Shown here in pieces: positions 51,299-60,786 of a stretch of 64,000 bases of DNA. Source of the stretch: Bacteroidales bacterium (GTDB lineage Bacteria > Bacteroidota > Bacteroidia > Bacteroidales > UBA932); assembly GCA_017529425.1 (NCBI GenBank), contig JAFXNQ010000035.1, forward strand, positions 1-64,000, in the 5' to 3' direction. Numbering within the stretch: position 1 is the stretch's first letter; each line of letters opens with the position of its first letter. Under the pieces are notes generated by a model that did not search any database, had not been told where the DNA came from, and was given only the letters and a program-made list of their open reading frames with translations. Both the position numbers and the translations under genes were made by a program.

Positions 51299-52813
51299 TT
51301 AATAACCGTCGTTCTGGGTCAGTAAGGGGTTGAGGATAAGTATGTCAGCCGGTATCGGGAACAGATTTGTGTATCCGGTCTGGCTTTCATCGGGCAATTC
51401 AGGGCGGGATGACCATTCTCGGGTGAAGGTGCCGAACCGGATCTGGTCCTGGCGGCGCCATCCCTCCCATGCAAATTCAATCATCCTCTCTTTGAGCAAG
51501 CCTTCCTGCGATATACCATTCATGGGTTTTGCACCGGCACGCTCGCGGACCATATTGACCAGCGGAACTGCAGACGCCATATCATTGCTCCGGATCAAGG
51601 CCTCCGCTTTCATCAGCAATACGTCGGCATAGCGGAACATAACCCAGTCGTTGTCCATCAGCTTGCCGTCTTTCATAGCAGATGGATCCAGCTCGTATTT
51701 CTTCATTCGCGCTCCTGCCAGCTTTTCATGGTCGCTGCCGGTGACATCCAGCTCAACCGCTTCCGGCTGATAAATCACACCTTTAACGGGATTTCCGTTC
51801 AAATCGGTCGCTTGGCCGGCCCAGTAATTGATGTCAAAGCGGGGGTCCTGGTTGCTCTTGCGATAATTATTGGCATACAACACCTCCAGAGTGGCAGGAG
51901 TCCCGTTTTCGCCCGTAAAGCCACATGCCGCAGCATGATCGTAATGCCGGGAGCGGAAGAGATACTGGTTTTGAGCGGTGTACAACCGCTTGTCCATGGG
52001 GATAACAAAGATATTCTCAGGTGACTTTTCGTTATACACTTCAAAGTTGGACGCATAATCCGACGCAAGTTCATAGCCGACGCCGGAAATCAGGTCGCAG
52101 TAACGAATCACCTCGCCGTAATCCTCCACCCCTGCATATATCCGTGCGTTGAGCCAAAGTTTAGCCAGCAGAAACCATGCAACGGGGCGGGTAATGCGGC
52201 CATAATAGGCACCGTAATAATTGCTCCGGCTTAACGCAAGGTCGTCGGCGACATCTTCCAGTTCAGAAACCACAAATTCAAACACTTGTTTTCTTGATGA
52301 CTGAGCCACCGATGACATTGACACCTCCGTGGAGGTGACTATAGGCACCCTCCCAAAGAGGTCCAGCAATTCATAGTAATATAATGCCCTTACAGCACGG
52401 GCTTCCTGACGCCACTCCGGCTTGCCGTTCAACGCCTCGATTGCCTGATTGGACATAACTATCACCTTGTAAAGGTAATTCCAAGTCTCCTTCAGGGGAG
52501 CCTCGCCCGGGTCCCAGGTATGGAGATGTAGCCGCTGCCATAGCCCTCCGTCGTACCAGTCGCCACTGCGGGTGGGAAGCAGAGCCTCGTCGCTGGTAAT
52601 GGTATTCAGGTCATAGACCCCGCGGTAGGTTCCTGCAAGGCCCTGAGAGAATTCGGTGCCGCCAAACAGAGCATACAGCGGACCCAGAGTACTCAGGTAG
52701 AGTGTATTGTCATCCTTGACAATATCTTCTGCAGGCAGTTGAGAGGCCGGCTTCTCGTCCAGTATGGTACAGCCTGCAATCAGCAGTATTGAGATAAATG
52801 CAATCTTTTTCAT
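51299..52813 (-). CDS. SusD/RagB-family outer-membrane lipoprotein
   Basis: A 504-residue lipoprotein (LIAGC, Cys15). It shows the SusD pattern: ILDEKPASQLPAEDI at the N terminus, a TPR-like helical core (WNYLYKVIVMSNQAIEAL, RAVRALYYYELLDLFGRVPIV) and the C-terminal DVLLMKAEALIR..ERMIEFAWEGWRRQDQIRFGTF. It caps the SusC transporter and binds its ligand. It is 1 bp after susC and 2 bp before the Fur gene. No glycan-degrading gene is in this operon, so the ligand may not be a glycan. Confidence 0.93.
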   Translation of the reverse strand: MKKIAFISILLIAGCTILDEKPASQLPAEDIVKDDNTLYLSTLGPLYALFGGTEFSQGLAGTYRGVYDLNTITSDEALLPTRSGDWYDGGLWQRLHLHTWDPGEAPLKETWNYLYKVIVMSNQAIEALNGKPEWRQEARAVRALYYYELLDLFGRVPIVTSTEVSMSSVAQSSRKQVFEFVVSELEDVADDLALSRSNYYGAYYGRITRPVAWFLLAKLWLNARIYAGVEDYGEVIRYCDLISGVGYELASDYASNFEVYNEKSPENIFVIPMDKRLYTAQNQYLFRSRHYDHAAACGFTGENGTPATLEVLYANNYRKSNQDPRFDINYWAGQATDLNGNPVKGVIYQPEAVELDVTGSDHEKLAGARMKKYELDPSAMKDGKLMDNDWVMFRYADVLLMKAEALIRSNDMASAVPLVNMVRERAGAKPMNGISQEGLLKERMIEFAWEGWRRQDQIRFGTFTREWSSRPELPDESQTGYTNLFPIPADILILNPLLTQNDGY

Positions 52814-52814
52814 G

Positions 52815-55454
52815 TCAGAACTGGATGCTTAATCCCGCGGTGTAAGAGCGGCATACAGGATAAGATATTTTGTCGTCGAGACCAAATGTAGAGTCTGCTA
52901 CGTAAGAGTTTATCATCGGGGTAAGACCCGAATATGAAGTCAATGTTAACAGATTGTTGACCGACAGGGAGAACCTCACATTTTTGGCAATCCCACGGAT
53001 GGGCATGTTCCAGCCGATCGTCACATAATCGACATTTAGATAGTCGCCCTTCTCAAGCCAGTAATCGGTGACCGTCTGGTCCACAATGTTCTTTTCGGGG
53101 GCATCTGCAAACACGTTGTAGTAAGGCAGCGAGCCCATATTCATGTAAGACAGGGCGGTTCCGTTGTAAATCTTGTGACCGAAGGCGCCGTTGACCTGCA
53201 CCGACACATCCACAGACTTGTAACGGAAGCTGATATTGCTGCCCAACATAGCCTTAGGTGTAACCTGTCCGCAAATATGACGTTCCCCGTCTGTTTCATA
53301 GTAATACGTGCCGTCCTCCCTGAGTGCCAAACCCGTACAGTGCGGTAGATAGAATACACCAAGCGGTTGCCCTACCATCTGGAATACGACGTCATTGTCG
53401 CCACCGCCGTGGAATCCGGCACCATTCATCGATGCGATACCGGCCACGTCGGGTGCCTCCAGATACTGCCCCTGCCAATAGCCGCTCAGGGAGATGAGCC
53501 GGTTGCGCTGCAGCGAGAGGTTCATATTCACATTCAGCTGCATATCCTTCCGCCGTATCGGATTCAATCCGAGGCCGAACTCAAAGCCGCTGTTCGACAT
53601 CCGGCCAAGATTGGCCATCAGGTGGTCATATGCAAACGGAGGGACGCTCACCTCATAGTTATAAAGCATATCGCGGGTGAGCGAATAATAATACGCCATC
53701 GTGAACACTATGCGGTTGTTGAGGAAAGCCGATTCCAAGCCGGCGTCAAAAGATGACCGAACCTCCCACTTCAGGTCAGGATTCGCATTTCTGACAAGTG
53801 TAAACGACACCTCAGGATTGCCGTTATAATTGACCTCAGACGACGGCTCAACCAGTTCCAGCGAGTTGTACGGACCAAGGGCGTCTTGATTGCCGGAAAG
53901 ACCATAGCTGGTAGTCAGTTTCAAGTCGGAAAGCCACCACAGCTCCTTTAGGAAATCCTCGCGAATCGCATTCCATCTGGCCGACACCGACGGGAATAAG
54001 CCCCATCGGTGGTTAGGCCCGAATTTGGAAGAGGCGTCGGCCCTGAGGCTTGCAGTCATAGCATATTTATCCTCAAAAGAATAACCTGCTCCGGCCATGA
54101 ACGACAGCATTCGGGACTGATAAGTGAAAGAGGCCGTACCTTCCCAGGGGCGCACAGATCCTGCCTGAATAGCCGACAATCCAAAAGCATTTGTCTTGAA
54201 TCCGGTTGTAGTGGTGAAAAACCCATTTACATTATTCTGCTCCGCCTCGGAGAGCAGCGTCAAGTCTATCTTGTGAGAGCCCAGGCTACGGCTATATTCA
54301 AGCGCCATCGAGCCGTGGAGAAGCCCTGTTTTGGTACTGCTCCGGTAGGCCTCGCCACCTGACCAGACTATGGTAGGGAAAAAATGGCTGTCATCGTCAA
54401 AATTGTGTGAGAAAGAGCCGAAGGCAGTCAGTTTAAGATTCTGCGTAAAATTAGCGACAAGCTGGAGATGGGTATTGAAATGGGCCGCCTCAGTGTCGGA
54501 AGTCTTATTGAGCAGTGAAACCGGATTGTTGATCTGGCTGGCAGCGGGAATCTGTCTGTAACTGCCGTCGGGTTCAGCCCCGGCCCGGAAGGTAGGGTTG
54601 AAAGCAGCCGAGGAGTAGAACAAATGCTGCATGTCGTGCAGGTTATGGTTCCTCTGCAGAGAGCCAAAGACACCCAGGTCAAAGGACAACTTACCATTCA
54701 ATGCAGTCTGGCCCACGTCCAGCTTGACGTTATAATTGGATAACCCGTGAGTTTTAACCGCATGCCTTAGATCCAGCAAACCGACAGAAGCCCTGTAATG
54801 GCTTGCCTCGCCTCCCCCTCCGAACGACACGTGATGGTTCTGCACCATTCCCGTGCGCAATATCGATGAGACCATGTCAGAATCGAAACCGTTATCGTCA
54901 AAGAGATATCCGCGCAGATTGTTTTCCCGCCTGAAGCCGGCAGCGTCAAGCATCTTCAGGTTCTTGCAGGCACTTATCCAGCCGGCGGTACCGTCGTATG
55001 AAACGCGGAATGCCCCTCCGCGACCCTTGACTGTGATTACCCGGATCACACCGGATGCACCCCTGGAACCATAGCGGGCGGTTTCCGACGCATCCTTCAG
55101 GACTTCAAAACTGTCTATATCTCCAGGGTAAAGGGTCTCCAGGGTGTGGATGTCGGCAGTGACGCCGTCAATGATAATCAGAGGGTCGTTGCCGCCGGTC
55201 AAAGAGGTAGTACCACGTACACGTACGGCAGAGAGCATCGCCGCCTGATTGGCACCGGAGATAGTCACTCCGGCAGTCTGGCCGTTGAGTGCCTCCAGGC
55301 CGGTGGTCACAAGACCCTTGTTCATCTTATCTTTGGTTACGGTATGCGACACCGGGAGCACAATCGCAGTCGAATCCGTTTCCTGTGCAGAGAGCCCGGA
55401 CGGCAAAACAATTACCGCCAGGGATACCAGAGTGTTCAGAATGATTTTTCGCAT
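52815..55454 (-). CDS. SusC/RagA-family TonB-dependent transporter, short form
   Basis: An 879-residue outer-membrane receptor from ATG 55454 (MRKIILNTL); the upstream ATG at 55478 lies too close to the promoter. After the signal (to LSAQ) comes a plug domain (about 40-150: GLEALNGQTAGVTISG, VRVRGTTSLTGGNDPLIIIDGV, IDSFEVLKDASETARYGSRGASGVIRV) and a barrel ending AGLSIQF. It lacks the N-terminal carboxypeptidase-like domain of most SusC proteins and is about 100 residues short of typical. TonB energises import. It is first of susC-susD-fur. Confidence 0.93.
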   Translation of the reverse strand: MRKIILNTLVSLAVIVLPSGLSAQETDSTAIVLPVSHTVTKDKMNKGLVTTGLEALNGQTAGVTISGANQAAMLSAVRVRGTTSLTGGNDPLIIIDGVTADIHTLETLYPGDIDSFEVLKDASETARYGSRGASGVIRVITVKGRGGAFRVSYDGTAGWISACKNLKMLDAAGFRRENNLRGYLFDDNGFDSDMVSSILRTGMVQNHHVSFGGGGEASHYRASVGLLDLRHAVKTHGLSNYNVKLDVGQTALNGKLSFDLGVFGSLQRNHNLHDMQHLFYSSAAFNPTFRAGAEPDGSYRQIPAASQINNPVSLLNKTSDTEAAHFNTHLQLVANFTQNLKLTAFGSFSHNFDDDSHFFPTIVWSGGEAYRSSTKTGLLHGSMALEYSRSLGSHKIDLTLLSEAEQNNVNGFFTTTTGFKTNAFGLSAIQAGSVRPWEGTASFTYQSRMLSFMAGAGYSFEDKYAMTASLRADASSKFGPNHRWGLFPSVSARWNAIREDFLKELWWLSDLKLTTSYGLSGNQDALGPYNSLELVEPSSEVNYNGNPEVSFTLVRNANPDLKWEVRSSFDAGLESAFLNNRIVFTMAYYYSLTRDMLYNYEVSVPPFAYDHLMANLGRMSNSGFEFGLGLNPIRRKDMQLNVNMNLSLQRNRLISLSGYWQGQYLEAPDVAGIASMNGAGFHGGGDNDVVFQMVGQPLGVFYLPHCTGLALREDGTYYYETDGERHICGQVTPKAMLGSNISFRYKSVDVSVQVNGAFGHKIYNGTALSYMNMGSLPYYNVFADAPEKNIVDQTVTDYWLEKGDYLNVDYVTIGWNMPIRGIAKNVRFSLSVNNLLTLTSYSGLTPMINSYVADSTFGLDDKISYPVCRSYTAGLSIQF

Positions 55455-55479
55455 AGTCGCGCAGTTACGGTTATCCATA

Positions 55480-55487
55480 CAAATATA
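55480..55487 (-). promoter_or_regulatory. -7 box of the susC promoter
   Basis: Minus-strand TATATTTG lies 25 bases before the ATG at 55454. No TTG sits at the standard spacing, which may mean the promoter needs an activator. Confidence 0.5.
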
Positions 55488-55504
55488 ACTAAAGATAATG
55501 CAAA

Positions 55505-55542
55505 AAAGAAAGGGGCGGGAATCGCCAAGAATCCCGCCCCTT
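55505..55542 (-). terminator. Terminator of the M16 protease gene
   Basis: AAGGGGCGGGA and TCCCGCCCCTT (55510-55520 with 55532-55542) form a perfect 11-bp stem. On the minus strand TCTTTTTTG follows. It separates the M16 gene from the susC promoter. Confidence 0.88.
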
Positions 55543-55562
55543 CTATGTTAAACTACACCCGG

Positions 55563-58457
55563 CTAGTACCCGAATATCTCCTCGCTTGTGAGGAACTTGA
55601 TGGGGCCTAAAGTACGGAGGAAATCTATGTCGATGTCGTTCTGGTCACCGAGGATACCGTAAGAGTACTTGCGGTCTTTAACCCACTCCTGCTGGTATGC
55701 CACAACATCATCGATGGTCATATCCTGAACTTTCTCAAAGAGTTCGCGGTCCATAGGCTCGTCGAGGCCCATATCGCGGCAGTTCACATATTCGCGGATC
55801 ACATCAATGCCGGTGGTACGCTCTGTGCGCAGACGGGTGATGATGGCATCCTTGGCAATTGCAAATGCATTCTCGCTGACAGGCATGTTGTTGATTATCT
55901 CGGCGAATGCCTCCACAGCCTGCTGCAGTTTGTCGTTCTGGGTGGCAATAAAAGCACCGTAGAGATACTTGCCGTCGCTAAAGTGAGGATTCTGCATAGT
56001 AGCCTGTGCAGAATATGCAAGACCGCGGGCCTCGCGCATCTCCTGGAATACCACAGCGTTCATGTTGCCGCCAAAGTACTCGTTGTAGAGGGTACGTGCA
56101 GGGTTGCTCTCGCGGTCAAACTTGCGGCCATCAACAGATATCTGATAATAGTAGAGCTGACGGGCGTCATACTGTGCAAAGAATACCTTGCTTTCGTCGG
56201 CAGTGATAAAGTCATCAAAATGTTTTACCAGCGGCTCGGGATTCTCGGCGATTGAGTGGTTTGCAGCGATGCAAGCTTTCACGTCTGCCTCCTTATCGGG
56301 GCCGTAATAGTAAATCTCGTGCTGCTTGGTCACCAGGTCGCGGATAGCTCCCAGAATCTGCTCGGATGTAACTGCAAATGCCTCCTCGTTGGTAAGGGTT
56401 ATCTTTTTGATTTTTTCGGGACCTACGGCGATATAAGAAACCAACGCCTGGAAGTTGGCGCGCTGATTCATTTTTCTGTTCTGACGGGCCTTGAGTATGT
56501 CATACTTGGCGTTCAAGAGGATATCCTCATCGGGTTTGGCATTAGCAATCAGGTTCTCTACAAGGGAAATGGCCTCGCCCATATTCTCCTTGAGACCGGT
56601 GACTGAGATTGTAAAGATATTGTCACCGCACATAAAGTTATAATCGCATGCGAGCGAGTACATCTTGCGTGCGATATCCTGGGCGCTCATAGTATCGGTG
56701 CCGAGATAATTCAGGTAGTCACCCACATAAGAGAGAACAGGGTTGTCGTTTGCGCCGCAGTTATATACAAACTGTACGGTAAAGATGTCGTTCTGTGTAT
56801 TCTCCTTGTAAATCATATCCACATTAGCAGCCACATTGCTGATGGAGAGATCCTTGGAGAAGTCCAGGAACACGGGCTCGATGGGCTTGGGGACGTTGGC
56901 GACGATCTCCTTGAGGAAATCGCTGGAAGCATCGCGGTTCATGAAGATCGGGGTGATGGCAGGGGCAGAAATCTTCTGCACGTTGGGATCCTCACCCACC
57001 CGCTTGTAAATCACAGCGTAATTGTTCTGGCCGAGGTACTCTTTGGCAAAGTTCACCACATCCTCCCTGGTCACCTTCTCAATTTCTGAGAAGCTACGGA
57101 CAACATCTTTCCAGGCTATGCCGTAACCAAAAGTATAAGCGTACTGCAAAGCTCGGTTCTGATTATCGGTGAACTCGCTCTGCTGCTGCAGGCGGGCGTT
57201 GTTGATGCAGGAGGTGACATCCTCTTCAGTAAACTCGCCGTTGCAGAGCTTGGCGACTTCTACAAGGATAATGTCGCGAACCTCCTCCAGAGTCTGACCC
57301 TCCTTAGGACGTCCCATTGCCATCATACAATCATAGTCGGGCTGCATGTTTGCATAGGCATAAACGCCGAGAGCCTTCTGCTGCTGATTGACGTCAAGGT
57401 CAATGAGACCGGCCGTACCGTTGAACAGGACGGAAGATGCAATCTCGGCAACCGGATTGATTTCTGGGGTCTTGGCAACGCCGGGAAGCCTCCACGCCAT
57501 AGTGATGCTCTCTGCCTCAAGGCCAAGCACCTCTTTCACTACAGGCTCGGTGATTTCCGCTTCGGGCTCAAACTTGAGTTCGGGAACCTCTTTGGGCTGC
57601 ATTCCGCCAAAGTACTTTTCAACAATCTTCACAAAGTTGTCGGGATCAAAATCTCCGCTCACGCAGATAGCCATGTTGTTAGGCACATAGTAAGTGTCGT
57701 GATACTGCTGAACAAGCTTTATAGAGGGATTCTTGAGGTGCTCCTGGGTACCGAGAACAGTCTGGGTGCCATAGGGATGATGAGGAAACAGGGCTGCGTC
57801 AAGAGCCTCATTTACCTTGCGGTTGTCCTGAGTCAGCGACATGTTCTTCTCCTCATAGATGGTCTCAAGCTCTGTGTGGAAGCCGCGGATAACGGAATTC
57901 TCAAAGCGGTCGGCCTGGATGCGTGCCCAGTTCTCTATCTGGTTAGAAGGGATATCCTCCACATAGCATGTCATATCCTGAGAGGTGAAAGCGTTGGTGC
58001 CCGATGCACCGATGGCAGACATCAGTTTGTCATACTCATTGGGGATGGCAAGCTTGGATGCTTCGTAGCTGATGGAGTCTATCTTATGGTAGATTGCTGC
58101 GCGTTCAGCCTCATCTGTGGTAACGCGGTAAATCTCAAAGAGGTCTGCAATCTCGTCCAACATAGGCTTCTCAGCCTCATAGTCGCTGGTACCGAATTGC
58201 TTGGTACCCTTGAACATAAGGTGCTCAAAATAGTGCGCCATACCAGTGGTTATGGCAGGGTCATTCTTGCCGCCGACACGAACACAGATAGCGGTTTGCA
58301 GGCGGGGCTCATCCTTGTTGACGGTCATATACACCTTGAGGCCGTTGTCAAGGGTATAAATCTTTGTCTTAAGTGGATCTCCCTCGTAGGTTTCATACTT
58401 GTTGCAAGAAACCAGCGCGAGAAGGACCATTACGAATAATAGGCTGATTCTTTTCAT
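55563..58457 (-). CDS. M16 (pitrilysin-type) zinc metalloprotease, lipoprotein
   Basis: A 964-residue lipoprotein (LVSC, Cys18) with fused active and inactive M16 halves. The inverted zinc motif is HYFEH (H75, E78, H79), with the distal Glu in ELETIYEEKNM. The second half repeats the fold without the motif (REARGLAYSAQATM). It probably degrades peptides in the periplasm or at the outer membrane. It is monocistronic, with a -7 box at 58494-58487 and its own terminator. Confidence 0.94.
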   Translation of the reverse strand: MKRISLLFVMVLLALVSCNKYETYEGDPLKTKIYTLDNGLKVYMTVNKDEPRLQTAICVRVGGKNDPAITTGMAHYFEHLMFKGTKQFGTSDYEAEKPMLDEIADLFEIYRVTTDEAERAAIYHKIDSISYEASKLAIPNEYDKLMSAIGASGTNAFTSQDMTCYVEDIPSNQIENWARIQADRFENSVIRGFHTELETIYEEKNMSLTQDNRKVNEALDAALFPHHPYGTQTVLGTQEHLKNPSIKLVQQYHDTYYVPNNMAICVSGDFDPDNFVKIVEKYFGGMQPKEVPELKFEPEAEITEPVVKEVLGLEAESITMAWRLPGVAKTPEINPVAEIASSVLFNGTAGLIDLDVNQQQKALGVYAYANMQPDYDCMMAMGRPKEGQTLEEVRDIILVEVAKLCNGEFTEEDVTSCINNARLQQQSEFTDNQNRALQYAYTFGYGIAWKDVVRSFSEIEKVTREDVVNFAKEYLGQNNYAVIYKRVGEDPNVQKISAPAITPIFMNRDASSDFLKEIVANVPKPIEPVFLDFSKDLSISNVAANVDMIYKENTQNDIFTVQFVYNCGANDNPVLSYVGDYLNYLGTDTMSAQDIARKMYSLACDYNFMCGDNIFTISVTGLKENMGEAISLVENLIANAKPDEDILLNAKYDILKARQNRKMNQRANFQALVSYIAVGPEKIKKITLTNEEAFAVTSEQILGAIRDLVTKQHEIYYYGPDKEADVKACIAANHSIAENPEPLVKHFDDFITADESKVFFAQYDARQLYYYQISVDGRKFDRESNPARTLYNEYFGGNMNAVVFQEMREARGLAYSAQATMQNPHFSDGKYLYGAFIATQNDKLQQAVEAFAEIINNMPVSENAFAIAKDAIITRLRTERTTGIDVIREYVNCRDMGLDEPMDRELFEKVQDMTIDDVVAYQQEWVKDRKYSYGILGDQNDIDIDFLRTLGPIKFLTSEEIFGY

Positions 58458-58486
58458 TTTATAGATGGTTTGTGTATTTTATGGCA

Positions 58487-58494
58487 CAAATATA
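58487..58494 (-). promoter_or_regulatory. -7 box of the M16 gene promoter
   Basis: Minus-strand TATATTTG lies 29 bases before the M16 start. TACCTTAG at about 58506-58513 on the plus strand may serve the divergent aminotransferase. Confidence 0.45.
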
Positions 58495-58549
58495 TATAAA
58501 TTTAGTACCTTAGCCGCGTTTTTGAGAAACTTCTGAACACGAATTATTT

Positions 58550-59749
58550 ATGCCTGTAATTTCTAAACGCGGCGATTTGATGCCGGCATCCCCTATCCGA
58601 CGCCTGGCACCACTTGCAGACGCTGCAAAAGCCCGCGGCATCCACGTCTATCACCTCAACATCGGACAGCCGGACCTCCCGACGCCCCAGGTTGCCATAG
58701 ACGCCATCCGCAACATCGACCGCACCATATTGGAATACAGCCCCAGCCAGGGTTACCGCAGCTACCGCGAGAAGCTGGTCGGCTATTACAAGAAATTCAA
58801 CATCGACGTCACTGCCGATGATATAATAATCACCACCGGAGGCAGCGAGGCCGTGCTTTTCGCCTTCCTGGGCTGCCTGAACCCCGGCGACGAGATTATT
58901 GTTCCTGAGCCGGCGTACGCCAACTACATGGCTTTCGCCATCTCAGCCGGAGCCATTATCCGCACCGTGACCACAACCATAGAAGAGGGCTTCTGCCTCC
59001 CCAAGGTTGACAAGTTTGAAGAGCTGATCAACGAGCGGACAAAGGCGATTCTGATTTGCAACCCCAACAACCCGACGGGCTACCTCTATACCAGGAAGGA
59101 GATGGAGCAGATCCGCCAGCTGGTCAAGAAATACGACCTCTACCTGTTCAGTGACGAGGTCTATCGCGAATTCGTATATGCCGGCACTCCTTATATCAGC
59201 GCCTGCCATCTTCAGGGCATAGAGCAGAATGTAGTGCTCATTGATTCCGTGTCAAAGCGCTATTCTGAGTGCGGTATCCGCATCGGCGCCCTTATCACAA
59301 AAAACAAAGAGCTCCGCAAGACTGTGATGAAGTTCTGCCAGGCGCGCCTGAGTCCGCCGCTGGTAGGCCAGATTGCTGCAGAAGCATCGCTGGAAGCTCC
59401 GGAAGATTATACCGCAGAGGTCTATGAGGAGTACCTTGAGAGGCGCAAATGCCTTATCGACGGTCTCAACAAGATTCCAGGCGTATACTCCCCTATCCCG
59501 ATGGGTGCATTCTACACCGTGGCAAAACTCCCCGTGGACGACAGCGACAAGTTCTGCCAGTGGTGCCTGGAGAGTTTCGAATACGAAGGTGCAACGGTGA
59601 TGATGGCTCCCGCGAGCGGTTTCTACACCACAGAAGGGGTCGGCCGCAACGAAGTCCGCCTGGCCTACGTCCTCAAGATAGAGGACCTCAAAAAAGCTCT
59701 TGTCGTGCTTCAAAAGGCCCTGGAGGCATATCCCGGCAGGGTAGATTAA
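58550..59749 (+). CDS. PLP-dependent aminotransferase, class I (aspartate aminotransferase-like)
   Basis: A 399-residue fold-type-I aminotransferase. The PLP lysine is K236 in DSVSKRYSECGIRIG. NPNNPTGYLY, SDEVYREFVY and the C-terminal NEVRLAYVL arginine region are in place. It likely converts aspartate or related amino acids to oxo-acids in the cytoplasm; the substrate is not certain. Its TAA shares a base with the tsaD ATG (TAATG), so the two are translationally coupled. Confidence 0.92.
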   Translation: MPVISKRGDLMPASPIRRLAPLADAAKARGIHVYHLNIGQPDLPTPQVAIDAIRNIDRTILEYSPSQGYRSYREKLVGYYKKFNIDVTADDIIITTGGSEAVLFAFLGCLNPGDEIIVPEPAYANYMAFAISAGAIIRTVTTTIEEGFCLPKVDKFEELINERTKAILICNPNNPTGYLYTRKEMEQIRQLVKKYDLYLFSDEVYREFVYAGTPYISACHLQGIEQNVVLIDSVSKRYSECGIRIGALITKNKELRKTVMKFCQARLSPPLVGQIAAEASLEAPEDYTAEVYEEYLERRKCLIDGLNKIPGVYSPIPMGAFYTVAKLPVDDSDKFCQWCLESFEYEGATVMMAPASGFYTTEGVGRNEVRLAYVLKIEDLKKALVVLQKALEAYPGRVD

Positions 59750-60786
59750 TGCTCAGCGGCAAAACCATAATTCTCGGCATCGAATCCAGCTGCGACGACA
59801 CCTCGGCCGCAGTGCTCAGTGACGGCGTGCTGCTGTCCAACGTCATGGCCTCGCAGGAGGTACACCGCAAATACGGCGGCGTAATCCCGGAGCTGGCCTC
59901 CCGCGCTCACCAGCAGAATATCCTGCCTGTGGTACAGCAGGCTCTGGAACAGTCTGGAGTGGCCCTTGATGCCGTAGATGCCATTGCCTACACCCGCGGT
60001 CCCGGCCTTCTGGGCAGTCTCATCGTGGGCACATCTTTCGCCAAGGGGCTCGCTATCGCCTCCGGCAAACCGATGATCGAGGTCAATCACCTGCAGGGGC
60101 ACATCCTCTCCCACTTCATCAAGGTGCCAGGCCGCGAAGTGGACCATCCTCAATTCCCGTTTCTGGCTCTGCTTGTCTCCGGAGGACATACACAGATAGT
60201 CCGTGTGGATGACTACCTCGACTTCACCGTACTGGGCCAGACCATAGACGATGCCGTGGGAGAAGCGTTTGACAAATGCGCCAAGATGCTGGACCTTGGC
60301 TATCCCGGCGGACCCGTAATCGACCGCCTTGCCAAAGAGGGCAACCCCAAACGGTTCCGCTTTGCCAAGCCAAATATTGAGGGGTTAAATTACAGTTTCA
60401 GCGGCATTAAAACATCTTTGTTATACTATCTCCGAGATGCTCTCAAGGAGGATCCGGATTTCATAGAGAAGAACAAGAACGATATCTGCGCCAGCTTCCA
60501 GAAAGACCTTATCGACATTCTGATAAAGAAGCTTATCCGCGCCACAGAGATCACCGGAATCAGGCAGATCGTTGCGGGTGGCGGAGTGGCCGCCAACAGC
60601 GCCCTTCGCGGCACCATCACATCAGAAGGCGAACGGCGCGGCTGGAAGACCTTCCTCCCCGAGCTCCGCTTCACCACCGACAATGCCGCAATGATTGCCA
60701 TCGTCGGATATTACAAATACCAGAAAGGGATCTTCTGCCCCCTTGACGCCGCTCCCATCTCACGCGCAGCCGACTACAATCTATGA
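59749..60786 (+). CDS. tsaD: tRNA N6-threonylcarbamoyladenosine transferase TsaD
   Basis: A 345-residue protein. The start at 59749 is fixed by MLSGKTIILGIESSCDDTSAAV. The metal-binding HLQGHILSHF (HxxxH), SGGHTQIV, DDAVGEAFDKCAK and GGGVAANSALR are diagnostic. It transfers the threonylcarbamoyl group to A37 of ANN-decoding tRNAs with TsaB/TsaE. It overlaps both neighbours (1 base upstream, 4 bases downstream). Confidence 0.97.
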   Translation: MLSGKTIILGIESSCDDTSAAVLSDGVLLSNVMASQEVHRKYGGVIPELASRAHQQNILPVVQQALEQSGVALDAVDAIAYTRGPGLLGSLIVGTSFAKGLAIASGKPMIEVNHLQGHILSHFIKVPGREVDHPQFPFLALLVSGGHTQIVRVDDYLDFTVLGQTIDDAVGEAFDKCAKMLDLGYPGGPVIDRLAKEGNPKRFRFAKPNIEGLNYSFSGIKTSLLYYLRDALKEDPDFIEKNKNDICASFQKDLIDILIKKLIRATEITGIRQIVAGGGVAANSALRGTITSEGERRGWKTFLPELRFTTDNAAMIAIVGYYKYQKGIFCPLDAAPISRAADYNL

